DNA of 64,000 nucleotides from Streptomyces sp. NBC_01298 (GCF_035978755.1 NZ_CP108414.1:5704001-5768000), one strand, 5' to 3'. Positions 33,041 to 42,629 are shown, counted from the first letter of the stretch. Translations and numbers: made by a program. The notes: a model not told the origin generated them from the sequence alone.

Positions 33041-34549
33041 CTACGGCTTCGCCTTCGGCTTGGGCACCGCCTTCGGCCTGGGCACCGGCTTCGCCTTCGG
33101 GAGTTCCGGGGCCACCCACGGGGTGGTGGGCTGCATGTTCTCCGGGCCGCCCGACGGGGGCTTGCCGATCGACGCCAGGGCCGCCTTCGCCAGGGGTCCG
33201 CGTACCGGGGAGAAGCGCGGGTTCGTCCGCATCGTCTCCTCCAGGTGCCGCCGCGCCCCCGCCTCGTCGCCCAGGCCCCGCTCGATCACCGCCCGGTGGT
33301 AGGAGAACTCCGCGAGCCGCAGCCCCTGCTCCGTGGCCTTCTTCGCGTACTCCAGCGCCGCCGTGTCGTCGCCCGTCTTGTGCAGCGCCCAGCCCAGCGC
33401 GTCCGCCACCGGCAGGCTCTTGTGCCGGGCCCACTCCGCCGTGAGGCGCCGTACGGCCGCGCCCGGGTCGCCGTGGTCCGCCTCGAAGCGGCCCAGGACC
33501 AGCTCCTCGTTCACCCCGCTCCGGGCGGCCTGCGCCGCCAGCCCGTCGTACACCGCCTTCGCCTCCTCGCCCCGGCCCAGCGACTCCAGCAGCTCGCCCA
33601 GCTCCAGCGACAGCGCCGGCAACGCGGCCCGGCCCAGCGCCAGCCGGTAGTCCCGTACGGCCTCACCGCCGCGGCCCAGCGCCGCCAGCACCCGCGCCCG
33701 GCCGCCCAGCGCCGCCGCCTGGCCCGGATCGGTGCGCAGCGCGGCCTCGTACTGCTTCAGCGCCTCCGCGTCGTCACCGCGCTCCCACGCCAGCTCCCCG
33801 AGCCGGAACAGTACGTAGGCCTTCTCCGCCGGGGCCTTCGCCGCGCCCCCCGCGTGCTCCATGGACATGGCCGCGTCCTCGCGCCAGCCCCGGTCCCGGT
33901 ACACCTGCGAGGCCTTCGTGAAGGCCGCCAGCCCCGGCCGCAGGTCCACCAGGCTCTCCATCGCCTTCTCGGCGGCCTTGTAGTCCCCGAGACCGCCGTA
34001 CGCGTCCACGAGCACCGGGTACGCCGTCCACCGCTTCGGCGCCTGCGCCCGTACGAGCTCGCCCCACTTCTTCCCGGTCCCGAAGTCCCGCCGGGCGTTG
34101 GCCAGCGCGCCCATGCCCGTCATCGCGTCGAAGTTGCCCTTCTCCGCCGGGCGCAGCTCCAGCGAGCGCTTCAGGGCGCCCTCCGCCTTCGGGTACCAGG
34201 CGGCATCGGCCGTCCGCCGGGCCTGCTCCAGGTACGCCGATCCGAGCACCGCCCACGAGCCCTCGTCGTCCGGGTGCTCCGCGACCCACTTCTCCCGGTC
34301 GGCGACCAGCGCCGACAGGTCCACCGCCGCCGCCGGAGCACCCATGCCGACCGCCGCCCGGGCCCGCTCGCTGGGCCCCGGCGGGCGCGCGTCGTCGCCC
34401 GTGCGGGCCGGCCGGATCACCAGGGCCCCGGCGATCAGGACCACCAGGGCCGCCGCCGCCACGAGCGTCTTGCGGCCGGTGAAGGTCACGGGCGGGGCAG
34501 CCTGCCGCTGCCTCTCCTGAGAGACGGATGCGTCGCGCATAGGGTCCAT
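33041..34549 (-). CDS. Tetratricopeptide-repeat membrane-anchored protein
   Basis: A protein of about 502 residues. A short cytoplasmic start and one membrane helix (TLVAAAALVVLIAGALVI, about 26-43) precede an Arg/Pro-rich linker. At least eight degenerate TPR units (for example WAVLGSAYLEQARRT, AALGGRARVLAALGRGGEAVRDYRLAL, ADALGWALHKTGDDTAALEYAKKA) form a protein-binding solenoid outside the cell. The tail is a Pro/Lys repeat (PKAKPVPRPKAVPKPK). ATG 34549 or 34540 are both possible, neither with a strong ribosome-binding site. It is divergent from the FAD oxidase gene. The partner is unknown. Confidence 0.8.
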   Translation of the reverse strand: MDPMRDASVSQERQRQAAPPVTFTGRKTLVAAAALVVLIAGALVIRPARTGDDARPPGPSERARAAVGMGAPAAAVDLSALVADREKWVAEHPDDEGSWAVLGSAYLEQARRTADAAWYPKAEGALKRSLELRPAEKGNFDAMTGMGALANARRDFGTGKKWGELVRAQAPKRWTAYPVLVDAYGGLGDYKAAEKAMESLVDLRPGLAAFTKASQVYRDRGWREDAAMSMEHAGGAAKAPAEKAYVLFRLGELAWERGDDAEALKQYEAALRTDPGQAAALGGRARVLAALGRGGEAVRDYRLALGRAALPALSLELGELLESLGRGEEAKAVYDGLAAQAARSGVNEELVLGRFEADHGDPGAAVRRLTAEWARHKSLPVADALGWALHKTGDDTAALEYAKKATEQGLRLAEFSYHRAVIERGLGDEAGARRHLEETMRTNPRFSPVRGPLAKAALASIGKPPSGGPENMQPTTPWVAPELPKAKPVPRPKAVPKPKAKP

Positions 34550-34645
34550 GGAGTCACTGTGCGTCAATATGAAGAGTTCGCCGAGGTGTCCGAAGAGCGT
34601 CGCGGGCGTGTTCACACCGATGGCCCCGACTGTCACGCTGGCACC

Positions 34646-36037
34646 ATGGCTGACGAAGTTGACGATGGCTCACGCACGCTCCACGCGCTGCTCCTGGAAG
34701 GCCTCCCGCCCGAGGCCCTGCTGACGGACCCCCAGGTGACCGCCTCCTACTCCACCGACATGGCGAGCTTCTGCGCGGCCGGCACCCCGGCCGCCGTGGT
34801 CCTGCCCCGGACCGTCGAACAGGTCCAGCACGTGATGCGCACCGCCCACGCGCTGCGCGTGCCCGTGGTCCCCCAAGGAGCCCGTACGGGCCTGTCGGGC
34901 GCGGCCAACGCCTCCGACGGCTGCGTCGTGCTGTCCCTCGTGAAGATGGACCGGATCCTGGAGATCGACACCGTCGACCGGATCGCCGTCGTCGAACCGG
35001 GCGTCGTCAACGCCGTCCTCTCGCGCGCCGTCGCCGAGCGCGGCCTGCACTACCCGCCGGACCCCTCCAGCTGGGAGCAGTGCACCATCGGCGGGAACAT
35101 CGGCACCGCCGCCGGCGGTCTGTGCTGCGTCAAGTACGGGGTCACCGCCGAGTACGTGCTGGGCCTCGACGTGGTCCTCGCCGACGGCCGGCTCCTGCGG
35201 ACCGGCCGGCGCACCGCCAAGGGCGTCGCGGGGTACGACCTCACCCGCCTGTTCGTCGGCTCCGAAGGCAGCCTCGGCGTCGTCGTCCGGGCCGTCCTCG
35301 CCCTGCGCCCGGCACCGCCCCGCCAGCTCGCGCTGGCCGCCGAGTTCCCCTCCGCCGCGGCCGCCTGCGCGGCCGTCTGCGCCGTCATGGAGGCCGGACT
35401 GACGCCCTCGCTGCTGGAGCTGATGGACCGTACGACCGTCCGCGCCGTCAACGCGCTCGGCAAGATGGGCCTGCCCGACACCACCGAGGCCCTGCTGCTC
35501 GCCGCCTTCGACACCCCGCACGCGCCCGAGGACCTGGCCGCCGTGGGGGCGCTGTGCACCGCCGCCGGGGCGAGCGCCGTCGTACCGGCCGAGGACGCGG
35601 CGGAGTCCGAACTGCTCCTCCAGGCGCGCCGGATGGCCCTGCCCGCCCTGGAGGCCCTGCGGCCCGCGACGATGATCGACGACGTGTGCGTACCGCGGAC
35701 GCGGCTCGCCGAGATGCTGGACGGGACCGCCGCCATCGCCCGTACGCACGACCTGCTCATCGGGGTCTGCGCGCATGCCGGCGACGGGAACACCCACCCC
35801 ATCGTCTGCTTCGACCCCGCCGACGAGGACGAGACCCGGCGGGCCCGCGCGTCCTTCGAGGAGATCATGGCGCTGGGACTCGAACTGGGCGGGACCATCA
35901 CGGGGGAGCACGGGGTCGGCGTCCTGAAGAAGGAGTGGCTCGCCCGCGAACTCGGCCCGGTGGGACTGGAGATGCAGCGCGCCGTCAAGCACGCCTTCGA
36001 TCCGGAGGGGCTGCTCAACCCGGGCAAGCTCTTCTGA
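34646..36037 (+). CDS. FAD-linked oxidase (GlcD / D-lactate dehydrogenase type)
   Basis: A 463-residue flavoprotein of the PCMH/VAO family that oxidises a 2-hydroxy acid such as glycolate or D-lactate. FAD-binding segments are VPVVPQGARTGLSGAAN and SSWEQCTIGGNIGTAAGGL, and the KGVAGYDLTRLFVGSEGSLG motif is conserved. The C-terminal oxidase domain ends with GEHGVGVLKKEWLARELG and FDPEGLLNPGKLF. ATG 34646 is preferred; the frame stays open upstream but overlaps the minus-strand TPR gene start region. No GlcE/GlcF subunits are adjacent. Confidence 0.9.
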   Translation: MADEVDDGSRTLHALLLEGLPPEALLTDPQVTASYSTDMASFCAAGTPAAVVLPRTVEQVQHVMRTAHALRVPVVPQGARTGLSGAANASDGCVVLSLVKMDRILEIDTVDRIAVVEPGVVNAVLSRAVAERGLHYPPDPSSWEQCTIGGNIGTAAGGLCCVKYGVTAEYVLGLDVVLADGRLLRTGRRTAKGVAGYDLTRLFVGSEGSLGVVVRAVLALRPAPPRQLALAAEFPSAAAACAAVCAVMEAGLTPSLLELMDRTTVRAVNALGKMGLPDTTEALLLAAFDTPHAPEDLAAVGALCTAAGASAVVPAEDAAESELLLQARRMALPALEALRPATMIDDVCVPRTRLAEMLDGTAAIARTHDLLIGVCAHAGDGNTHPIVCFDPADEDETRRARASFEEIMALGLELGGTITGEHGVGVLKKEWLARELGPVGLEMQRAVKHAFDPEGLLNPGKLF

Positions 36038-36038
36038 G

Positions 36039-36518
36039 TCACAGGTCCCCGTCCGCGGACTCGTCCGACGGCCACGGGTCGCGCATCCACAGCTCGTCGG
36101 CCGGGGTCGGGGCGAGCAGCTCGGCCAGCGCCGCGTCCAGGCCGAGCCGGTCGGCCTCGGTGCCGGGCGGCACGATCCGCAGGGTCCGCTCCAGCCAGGC
36201 CGACACCGACACGGCGGGGGCCTCCAGCAGGGCGTCGCCGTCGGGCGAGCTGAGGGCCATGCACAGGACGGCCTGCTGGCCGACCTTCGTGGGCCAGATC
36301 CGCACGTCTCCGTGGCCGCACGGACGGAACACCCCCTCGACCAGCAGCTCGCGGGCGAAGGTCCAGTTGACCGGGGTGCTGGAGCCGGTGTGGAAGGTGA
36401 TGTGCACGGCGTACGGGTCGTCCGTCAGGTACAGCAGGCGGGCGGGGACGGGCACGCTGCGCTCGGGGGACAGGACCAGCTTCAGTTCCAGCTCGCGCTC
36501 GACGACGGGGTGCTGCAT
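36039..36518 (-). CDS. ssgG: SsgA-family sporulation/cell division regulator, probably SsgG
   Basis: A 159-residue SsgA-like protein, a family limited to sporulating actinomycetes. It controls septum placement and spore wall maturation. Family features: the beta-barrel start ELKLVLSPERSVPVPARLLY, YLTDDPYAVHITFHTG, the WTFARELLVEG segment and GDVRIWP. The symbol rests on my memory that SsgG lies close to hppD in S. coelicolor, so treat the paralogue assignment as tentative. ATG 36518. It converges with the oxidase gene with one base between stops. Confidence 0.85.
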   Translation of the reverse strand: MQHPVVERELELKLVLSPERSVPVPARLLYLTDDPYAVHITFHTGSSTPVNWTFARELLVEGVFRPCGHGDVRIWPTKVGQQAVLCMALSSPDGDALLEAPAVSVSAWLERTLRIVPPGTEADRLGLDAALAELLAPTPADELWMRDPWPSDESADGDL

Positions 36519-36813
36519 GGCGGCCTCACTTCGGTACGGGTGCGTGTTCGGGTGGTGCGCGGGGCCCTGGAGCGGCCCACACCCGGAGAGAGCGCCGAAG
36601 TGCCCGGGTATGACGCGAGTTCGCGAGGCAGATCGAGGATTGGCCGAAATCTATCGGCTGACCGAATTCTTTCGTACGGGGCTGCGCTCGTCAGGGTTCG
36701 TCAGGGTTCGCCCGAACGCTTGGATTCTCCCGTTACCGGACCTGTCGGGGGGCGGTTCTTGGCTATGGTCCACCCCTGCAAGAAGCCTCAAGCCACGATC
36801 GGAGTTGGGGACA

Positions 36814-38394
36814 TTGACGGCCTCCCCTGGTGACGGCGAGCACGCGGCCCGCGAGGGCTACTACCCCGATCCGTCCATCCCCGGGTACGTCAGGTTCTGG
36901 AACGGCCTGAACTGGGTTCCCGGTACGAGCCGCCCCGCGGCCCCTGCCGACGAGACGGGTCCCGTGTTCCTCGACCAGACGGGCATGAGCGAGGCGCTGC
37001 GCGAGCCGGAACGGGCTGAACACAGACCGCGGCCCCGGCCCGCCCCGGCACCCGCCCCGGTACCCGCACCGCCGTCCTGGCCGGAGCCCGCGGGCTCCGC
37101 CGCGGCTCCGGCCGCGCGGTCGGAGGTGGAGTCCTGGGCGGAGTCCGCTTCGCGGTCGGACTTCGGGTCCTGGCCGGCGGCGGGGGCGGGGGCCGCGGAC
37201 GCGGCCGGGGACGCGGGCGGATACGAGCCCGGATACGCGTCCGGATCCGAGCCCGGATACGAGTCGGGATACGCGTCGGGGTCCGAGCCCGGGTCCGCGG
37301 CCGCGGAATGGCAGGCCGACCCGCTCCACCAGTCCGGCTTCGGCGGGCCGCGCGACCGCCGGGTGTCCTGGGGGCACGAGGAGGAGGCCGCGGCCCGCCC
37401 CGGCGGGATCTCCCTGGCCCGCCCGTCGGTACCGGCCCCCACTCCGCACCAGGCAGCGGCACCGGCACCGGCACCACTACGAGCCCAGGCGCCCGGACAG
37501 TTCCAGGCCCAGGCGCCGCTCCAGGCGCAGGCGCCGGCTCACGCCCCGGCGCCGGCCCACCGCGCGGCTCAGGACCCGGCCCCGGCCCCGGCCCGGCACT
37601 CGGCCCCGGCCCCCGTGTCGGCCGCCCTGCCCGCGCAGGCGTCCGGCTCCGCCGCCCCGGGCGGGCTCGGCATCCTGTCGGCGCCCTCCCCGGTCGCGGC
37701 CCATGCCCCCGCTCCCGCGCGGCCCGGCGCTCCGGGTGCGGACCCGGAGCCGGTGGAACGCGTACGGCGCCCGGAGCGCCCCGCCCCGGCCGCCCCGGCG
37801 GAGCCCGCCCGGCGCGCGGCCCCCGTAGAGCGGGCCGACCGTGCGGAGCGGGCCGGGGCCGACGTGCCCCCGGCTCCGCGTCCCGAGCGGACCGGACGCG
37901 CGGTGTTCGAGCGGATGGCGGAGCGGGCCGTGCGCCCCGCCGGGCTCGTGCGCCGCGCGACCGCCCGGCTGCTGGACTCCCTCGTGTACGCCGCCGTCGC
38001 GACCGGGGTGGCGCTGCCCCTCGTGCCGGGGACGACCGCGCACCTCGAGGCCAAGGTGGACGCCGCCCGGGCGGCCGGCCGGACCACCACCGTGTGGCTG
38101 CTGGACGGGACCACCGGCGGCTCGCTGGGCCTCGTGCTCGGCGTCGTCCTCCTCTTCGGCGTCTTCTACGAGGCCCTGCCCACCGCCCGTTGGGGCCGCA
38201 CCCCGGGCAAGAAGCTGCTCGGCGTACGGGTCCTGGCCACCGCCACGCTCCGCCCGCCCCGCTTCGGCGCGGCGCTGCGCCGCTGGCTCGTGTACGCCCT
38301 CCTGGGCCTCCCGGGGGCCCTGTGGGCCCTCGCGGACCGGCAGCGGCGCCGGACCCTCCACGACCGCGCCGCACGCACGTACGTGGCCCGCTAG
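36814..38394 (+). CDS. RDD-domain membrane protein with DUF2510 start and long low-complexity linker
   Basis: A 526-residue protein. Residues about 10-40 (REGYYPDPSIPGYVRFWNGLNWVPGT) match the DUF2510 pattern. A Pro/Ala/Gln-rich linker with repeats (GYESGYASGSEPG, QAQAPLQAQAPAHAPAPAH) spans about 50-365. The RDD domain with membrane helices covers about 370-520 (RATARLLDSLVYAAVATGVALP, WGRTPGKKLLGVRVL). TTG 36814 was chosen: GGAG lies 9 bases upstream and DUF2510 starts just after. TTG 36805 is an alternative. Function of RDD proteins is poorly known; some act as ion exchangers. The next gene is a second RDD protein. Confidence 0.82.
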   Translation: MTASPGDGEHAAREGYYPDPSIPGYVRFWNGLNWVPGTSRPAAPADETGPVFLDQTGMSEALREPERAEHRPRPRPAPAPAPVPAPPSWPEPAGSAAAPAARSEVESWAESASRSDFGSWPAAGAGAADAAGDAGGYEPGYASGSEPGYESGYASGSEPGSAAAEWQADPLHQSGFGGPRDRRVSWGHEEEAAARPGGISLARPSVPAPTPHQAAAPAPAPLRAQAPGQFQAQAPLQAQAPAHAPAPAHRAAQDPAPAPARHSAPAPVSAALPAQASGSAAPGGLGILSAPSPVAAHAPAPARPGAPGADPEPVERVRRPERPAPAAPAEPARRAAPVERADRAERAGADVPPAPRPERTGRAVFERMAERAVRPAGLVRRATARLLDSLVYAAVATGVALPLVPGTTAHLEAKVDAARAAGRTTTVWLLDGTTGGSLGLVLGVVLLFGVFYEALPTARWGRTPGKKLLGVRVLATATLRPPRFGAALRRWLVYALLGLPGALWALADRQRRRTLHDRAARTYVAR

Positions 38395-38482
38395 GGCCCC
38401 TGCGGGCCGTCCCAGAGCGCGGTGTCCCCCGAATGGACGCGTCCCCGTTGCGGGCCGCTCCGGGCCGGGTTCGACTCGGGCC

Positions 38483-39253
38483 ATGAGCACCGACCAGCCG
38501 CCGCCGGGCCAGCCGCCCGAGGACGACCCGTTCCTCAAGAAGCCCCAGGAACCGACGCCTCCGCCGTCGGGTGGTTCGCCGTACGGCTCACCGCCCGCAG
38601 GCGCCGGCGGGGCCTTCCCGCCTCCGCCGCCCGGAGGCGGCGGGGGCTACCCGCCGCCGCCCCCGCCCGGGGGAGGCGGCTACCCGCCCCCGCCGCCCCC
38701 GTACGGCGGAGGCGGCAACGACCCGTACGGCGGTGGTGGGGGCGGCTACGGCATGCCCGACCCGCTCGCCGGGATGCCGCCGCTCGCCGACTTCGGCAAG
38801 CGGCTCGCCGCGCGCGTCATCGACCTGCTGATCATCGCCGTCCCGCTGTTCGTCATCCAGCTCTTCGCCGGTGACCGCAACCGCTACACGGTGAAGACGA
38901 ACGAGGGCGAGGACGTCACCGAGGTCATCACCAAGTCCTACAGCGGCAGCGGACTGATCATGACGCTGATCTCGATCGTCGCGTACGTCGGCTACGACTG
39001 GTGGTTCGTCAAGAAGAACGGCCAGACCCTCGGCAAGAAGTGGATGGGCCTGCGCGTCGCGATGCTCAACGACGGCAGCGTCCCGCAGTCCAACGCCGCC
39101 CTCTCCCGCGCCGCCGTGCTCTGGCTGCCGACGCTGATCTGCTGCTTCTGCCTGTGGCCGATCGCGCTCGTCATCTCGATGCTCGTCGACAAGCCCTACA
39201 AGCAGGGTCTGCACGACAAGGTGGCCAAGACCGTGGTGGTCCAAGCCGCGTAG
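38483..39253 (+). CDS. RDD-domain membrane protein with Pro-Gly-rich N-terminus
   Basis: A 256-residue protein. The first about 95 residues are Pro/Gly-rich repeats (GGGYPPPPPPGGGG). The RDD domain follows with helices AARVIDLLIIAVPLFVIQLF, LIMTLISIVAYVGYDWWFV and a third near LWLPTLICCFCLWPIALVISML, plus the GQTLGKKWMGLRV loop. ATG 38483 lies 88 bp after the first RDD gene. It is probably a diverged paralogue of that gene. The proline-rich cytoplasmic arm suggests protein contacts. Confidence 0.87.
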   Translation: MSTDQPPPGQPPEDDPFLKKPQEPTPPPSGGSPYGSPPAGAGGAFPPPPPGGGGGYPPPPPPGGGGYPPPPPPYGGGGNDPYGGGGGGYGMPDPLAGMPPLADFGKRLAARVIDLLIIAVPLFVIQLFAGDRNRYTVKTNEGEDVTEVITKSYSGSGLIMTLISIVAYVGYDWWFVKKNGQTLGKKWMGLRVAMLNDGSVPQSNAALSRAAVLWLPTLICCFCLWPIALVISMLVDKPYKQGLHDKVAKTVVVQAA

Positions 39254-39271
39254 AAGTACCCGGTCCGGTGT

Positions 39272-39308
39272 GCGCGGGCGGTCTCCCCACGGGGGAGGCC
39301 GCCCGCGC
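39272..39308 (+). terminator. Terminator after RDD gene
   Basis: GCGCGGGCGG (39272-39281) pairs with CCGCCCGCGC (39299-39308), extended by six inner pairs. It stands 18 bp after the RDD gene stop and between convergent genes. Confidence 0.8.
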
Positions 39309-39357
39309 CGCGCTGTGCGCGGGGGCGGAGCGGTGGTGTCGGAGCGGTGGCGTCCCG

Positions 39358-39657
39358 TCAGTGGTGCACGGGGTGCTCGACCGGGGCCGGAGCCGCGGCC
39401 GGGGCGCCCGCCGGCACGTCCTGCGGGACGGTGTCCGGCACGGGCGAGGCGGTCCTCGTACGGGTCGCCGCGTGCCGTCCGCGCCGGCGGGGCAGCGGAA
39501 CGGTGAGGGCGACGAGGACCCCGAGGGCGAGGGCGGCGGCGGAGATGACCGCGATGCCGAGTCCCGTACTCGTCTGCGAGAGCAGCAGCATGGCGATCGT
39601 CGAGACGATGACGGTGGCGGACCCGTAGGCGAGCTGTGCGGCAGTCGGACGCGGCAT
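39358..39657 (-). CDS. Small membrane protein, function unknown
   Basis: A 99-residue protein with two hydrophobic helices (LAYGSATVIVSTIAMLLLS and GIAVISAAALALGVLVALTV) and a long Arg-then-Pro/Val-rich cytoplasmic tail ending EHPVHH. No family is recognised. Codon bias fits a real gene. ATG 39657; the region upstream is the G-rich gap. Confidence 0.7.
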   Translation of the reverse strand: MPRPTAAQLAYGSATVIVSTIAMLLLSQTSTGLGIAVISAAALALGVLVALTVPLPRRRGRHAATRTRTASPVPDTVPQDVPAGAPAAAPAPVEHPVHH

Positions 39658-39769
39658 GGCGATATCCGTCCTCGAAGCGGGAGGGGGGGTCGGCTCGGCC
39701 GGGGCTGGCGCCGAGTGACCCTACGACGGTGGATGCCCGAGCGGAACTGTCGGTAAGCGTGACCTCACT

Positions 39770-39960
39770 CATGTGGGGGGAGGCAGCGGAGCACAGGGGG
39801 CGCACGGGGGGCACCGAAGGGGTCCGGGGGGCGGGGAGGGGTGGACGGGACCGAGGGGATTCCCTCTGGTTCGATGGGGCCCGACGACTGCCGGGGGATG
39901 GTCCGGGGCGAGTCCGGGGCGGACCCGGGGCGGGTCCGATGGGGGGTCGGAAGTCCCCTT
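39770..39960 (+). other. G-run-rich segment in 504-bp gap before metalloprotease
   Basis: The gap 39658-40161 carries no coding frame I trust. On the plus strand 39770-39960 has more than a dozen runs of four or more G (for example TGTGGGGGGAGG, GGTCCGGGGGGCGGGG, GATGGGGGGTCGG) with short spacers, so G-quadruplex formation is plausible. The last 120 bp, more AT-rich, should hold the promoter of the metalloprotease. Confidence 0.6.
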
Positions 39961-40161
39961 CGTCCCCTATGGCCGCCGAACGTCCGAATAGCGGAACTCG
40001 GTGACCGCATAGTGCAGTTGTAAGGAACAAGTCAAGGTCTGTCTTTTCTCGCGTCTCTCCGGTCAAATGTCGTCACTTGAGACGCGCGCCGCACGGAACC
40101 CCCCAACTCCTACGGAGAAGTTCCGCACCACTTCGCGGCCGCGGGAGGGGAACGACATCAA

Positions 40162-42567
40162 GTGACCAGCAACTCGGCCAGACGACGAGCGCTGCGCGCC
40201 GCCGCAATCGGCGTGACCCTGGCAGCGACGGCGGCCACCGGCGCCGCCTTCACGATGGCCACGGCAGACCCGGGTGCGAAGGTGTCCGCCGCGGACCGCC
40301 AGGACCCGACCGCTCCTTCGAAGGAGCAGGTCAAGCACAACCTCGAAGGCCCGTTCAGCAAGCAGCAGGAGCAGGCCCGCAAGGCTGCCCTGGAGCAGGT
40401 GCTGAGCGGCAAGAAGACCGTCGAGCAGAAGGGCGCCTCCAAGGTCGTCAAGCTCGACGACAAGAAGTACGTCGAGCTCGGCCGCGAGAAGACCGACAAG
40501 ATCTTCACGATCCTCGTCGACTTCGGCGACCAGGTGGACAACACCACCACGTTCGACCCGGACGGTGCCGGCCCCAAGCCGCCCGTGCCCAAGTACGGCG
40601 GCAACCCGGGCCCGCAGCACAACCAGATCGCCCAGCCCGACCGCACTGTGAACAACAGCACGGCCTGGCGCAAGGACTTCAACCGCGCGTACTTCCAGGA
40701 CCTGTACTTCGGTACCGGCAAGGGCAAGAACTCGCTGAAGACCTACTACGAGAAGACCTCCTCGGGCCGTTACTCGGTCGACGGCGAGGTGGCCGACTGG
40801 GTCAAGGTCCCGTACAACGAGGCCCGTTACGGCTCGAACTACTGCGGCCAGAGCAACTGCGCCAACGTCTGGGACACGGTCAAGGACGGCGTGACCGCCT
40901 GGGCCGAGGGCCAGAAGAAGGCCGGGAAGACCGACGCGCAGATCAAGGCGCAGCTGGCCCAGTACGACCTCTGGGACCGCTACGACTTCGACGGCGACGG
41001 CAACTTCAACGAGCCCGACGGCTACATCGACCACTTCCAGATCGTCCACGCGGGCGAGGACGAGTCGGCCGGCGGCGGCGTGCAGGGCACCAACGCCCTG
41101 TGGGCCCACCGCTGGTACGCCTACGGGACCGAGGCCGGCAAGAACGGCCCCGCGAACAACAAGGCCGGCGGCACCCAGATCGGCAACACCGGCATCTGGG
41201 TCGGCGACTACACGATGCAGCCCGAGAACGGCGGCCTCGGCGTCTTCGCGCACGAGTACGGCCACGACCTGGGCCTGCCGGACCTCTACGACACCTCCGG
41301 TGGCGGCGAGAACTCGGTCGGCTTCTGGTCCCTGATGTCGGCGGGCTCCTGGCTCGGCAACGGCAAGGACTCCATAGGCGACCTCCCGGGCGACATGACC
41401 GCCTGGGACAAGTTCCAGCTGGGCTGGCTGAACTACGACAAGGCCAAGGCCGCGACGAAGTCCACCCACAAGCTGGGCGTCTCGGAGTACAACACCAAGG
41501 ACAAGCAGGCGCTGCTCGTCGACCTTCCCAAGAAGAAGGTCACCACCGACATCGTCGCTCCCGCCGAGGGTGCTTCGCAGTGGTGGAGCAACATGGGTGA
41601 CGACCTCAAGAACACCCTCACCCGCTCGGTCGACCTGACCGGCAAGTCCTCCGCGGCCCTGTCGCTCAAGGGCTGGTGGGACATCGAGGCGGAGTACGAC
41701 TTCCTGTACACCGAGGTCTCCACCGACGGCGGCGCCACCTGGACCGCGCTCGCCGGCACCGCCGACGGCGTGGCCATCCCGGTCGACGCTTCCAACAGCC
41801 CGTCGCTCACCGGCGTCTCGGGCGGCTGGAAGAACCTGGCCTACTCGCTGGACGCCTACGCGGGCAAGAAGGTCAACCTCCGCTTCCGCTACCAGACGGA
41901 CGGCGGCGCGGGCGGCAAGGGCTTCACCGGTGACGCCCTCGCCATCACGGCGGACGGCGCCACGGTCTTCACCGACGGCGCGGAGAACGGCGACAACGGC
42001 TGGACCGGCAAGGGCTTCTCCCGCGTCGGCTCCGGTTTCACCAAGGAGTACGCGCAGTACTACCTGGCCGAGAACCGCCGCTACGTCTCGTACGACAAGA
42101 CCCTCAAGGTCGGTCCGTACAACTTCGGCTTCACCAACACGAAGCCGAACTGGGTCGAGCACTACGCCTACCAGGACGGCCTCCTGATCTGGCAGTGGGA
42201 CACCTCCCAGAAGGACAACAACACCAGCCAGCACCCCGGCGCCGGTCTGATCCTTCCGATCGACGCCAACGCCAAGCCGATGAAGTGGTCGGACGGCACC
42301 CTGCTGCGCAACAAGATCCAGCCGTACGACGCCGCCTTCAGCGCGTACAAGACGGATGCGATCACCCTGCACAAGAACGGCCAGGAGCTCTTCCTGAAGC
42401 CCAAGCCCGCGCAGCTCGTCTTCGACGACCACAAGGGCAAGTACTTCTACGACGAGAACCCGACCGGCTCGGTGAAGACCACTGACACCAACACCAAGAT
42501 CAAGATCGTGAAGGAGACCTACGACGGTCTCGTCATGACGGTCGAGGTCGGTCCCTCCACCAAGTAA
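40162..42567 (+). CDS. Immune inhibitor A-type secreted metalloprotease (M6 family)
   Basis: A 801-residue secreted zinc protease. The signal peptide has twin arginines (RRRALRAAAIGVTLAATAATGAA, first 30 residues, so Tat or Sec). A pro-region follows to about residue 110. The catalytic HEXXH is H364-E-Y-G-H368 (FAHEYGHDLGLPDLYDT). Beyond about 500 come beta-rich domains (GWWDIEAEYDFLYTEVSTDGG, LRFRYQTDGG) typical of the InhA C-terminal part. Asp-rich loops (DFDGDGNFNEPDGYID) look like Ca-binding. GTG 40162 after GGGAGGGG. It probably degrades extracellular protein. A hairpin terminator follows. Confidence 0.93.
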   Translation: MTSNSARRRALRAAAIGVTLAATAATGAAFTMATADPGAKVSAADRQDPTAPSKEQVKHNLEGPFSKQQEQARKAALEQVLSGKKTVEQKGASKVVKLDDKKYVELGREKTDKIFTILVDFGDQVDNTTTFDPDGAGPKPPVPKYGGNPGPQHNQIAQPDRTVNNSTAWRKDFNRAYFQDLYFGTGKGKNSLKTYYEKTSSGRYSVDGEVADWVKVPYNEARYGSNYCGQSNCANVWDTVKDGVTAWAEGQKKAGKTDAQIKAQLAQYDLWDRYDFDGDGNFNEPDGYIDHFQIVHAGEDESAGGGVQGTNALWAHRWYAYGTEAGKNGPANNKAGGTQIGNTGIWVGDYTMQPENGGLGVFAHEYGHDLGLPDLYDTSGGGENSVGFWSLMSAGSWLGNGKDSIGDLPGDMTAWDKFQLGWLNYDKAKAATKSTHKLGVSEYNTKDKQALLVDLPKKKVTTDIVAPAEGASQWWSNMGDDLKNTLTRSVDLTGKSSAALSLKGWWDIEAEYDFLYTEVSTDGGATWTALAGTADGVAIPVDASNSPSLTGVSGGWKNLAYSLDAYAGKKVNLRFRYQTDGGAGGKGFTGDALAITADGATVFTDGAENGDNGWTGKGFSRVGSGFTKEYAQYYLAENRRYVSYDKTLKVGPYNFGFTNTKPNWVEHYAYQDGLLIWQWDTSQKDNNTSQHPGAGLILPIDANAKPMKWSDGTLLRNKIQPYDAAFSAYKTDAITLHKNGQELFLKPKPAQLVFDDHKGKYFYDENPTGSVKTTDTNTKIKIVKETYDGLVMTVEVGPSTK

Positions 42568-42593
42568 TTCGGTAAAACCGCAGGTCAAAACAT

Positions 42594-42629
42594 GATCGGC
42601 CGTCGCCCCCTAGCGGGCGGCGGCCGATC
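42594..42629 (+). terminator. Terminator after metalloprotease gene
   Basis: GATCGGCCGTCGCCC (42594-42608) pairs with GGGCGGCGGCCGATC (42615-42629) with one G-U pair, closing a 6-base loop, 26 bp after the stop. Confidence 0.85.

Noticed and set aside
40063..42588. An 841-codon minus-strand frame opposite the metalloprotease
   Set aside because: Antisense to a gene with a clear HEXXH and signal peptide; Val/Leu/Asp-rich shadow.
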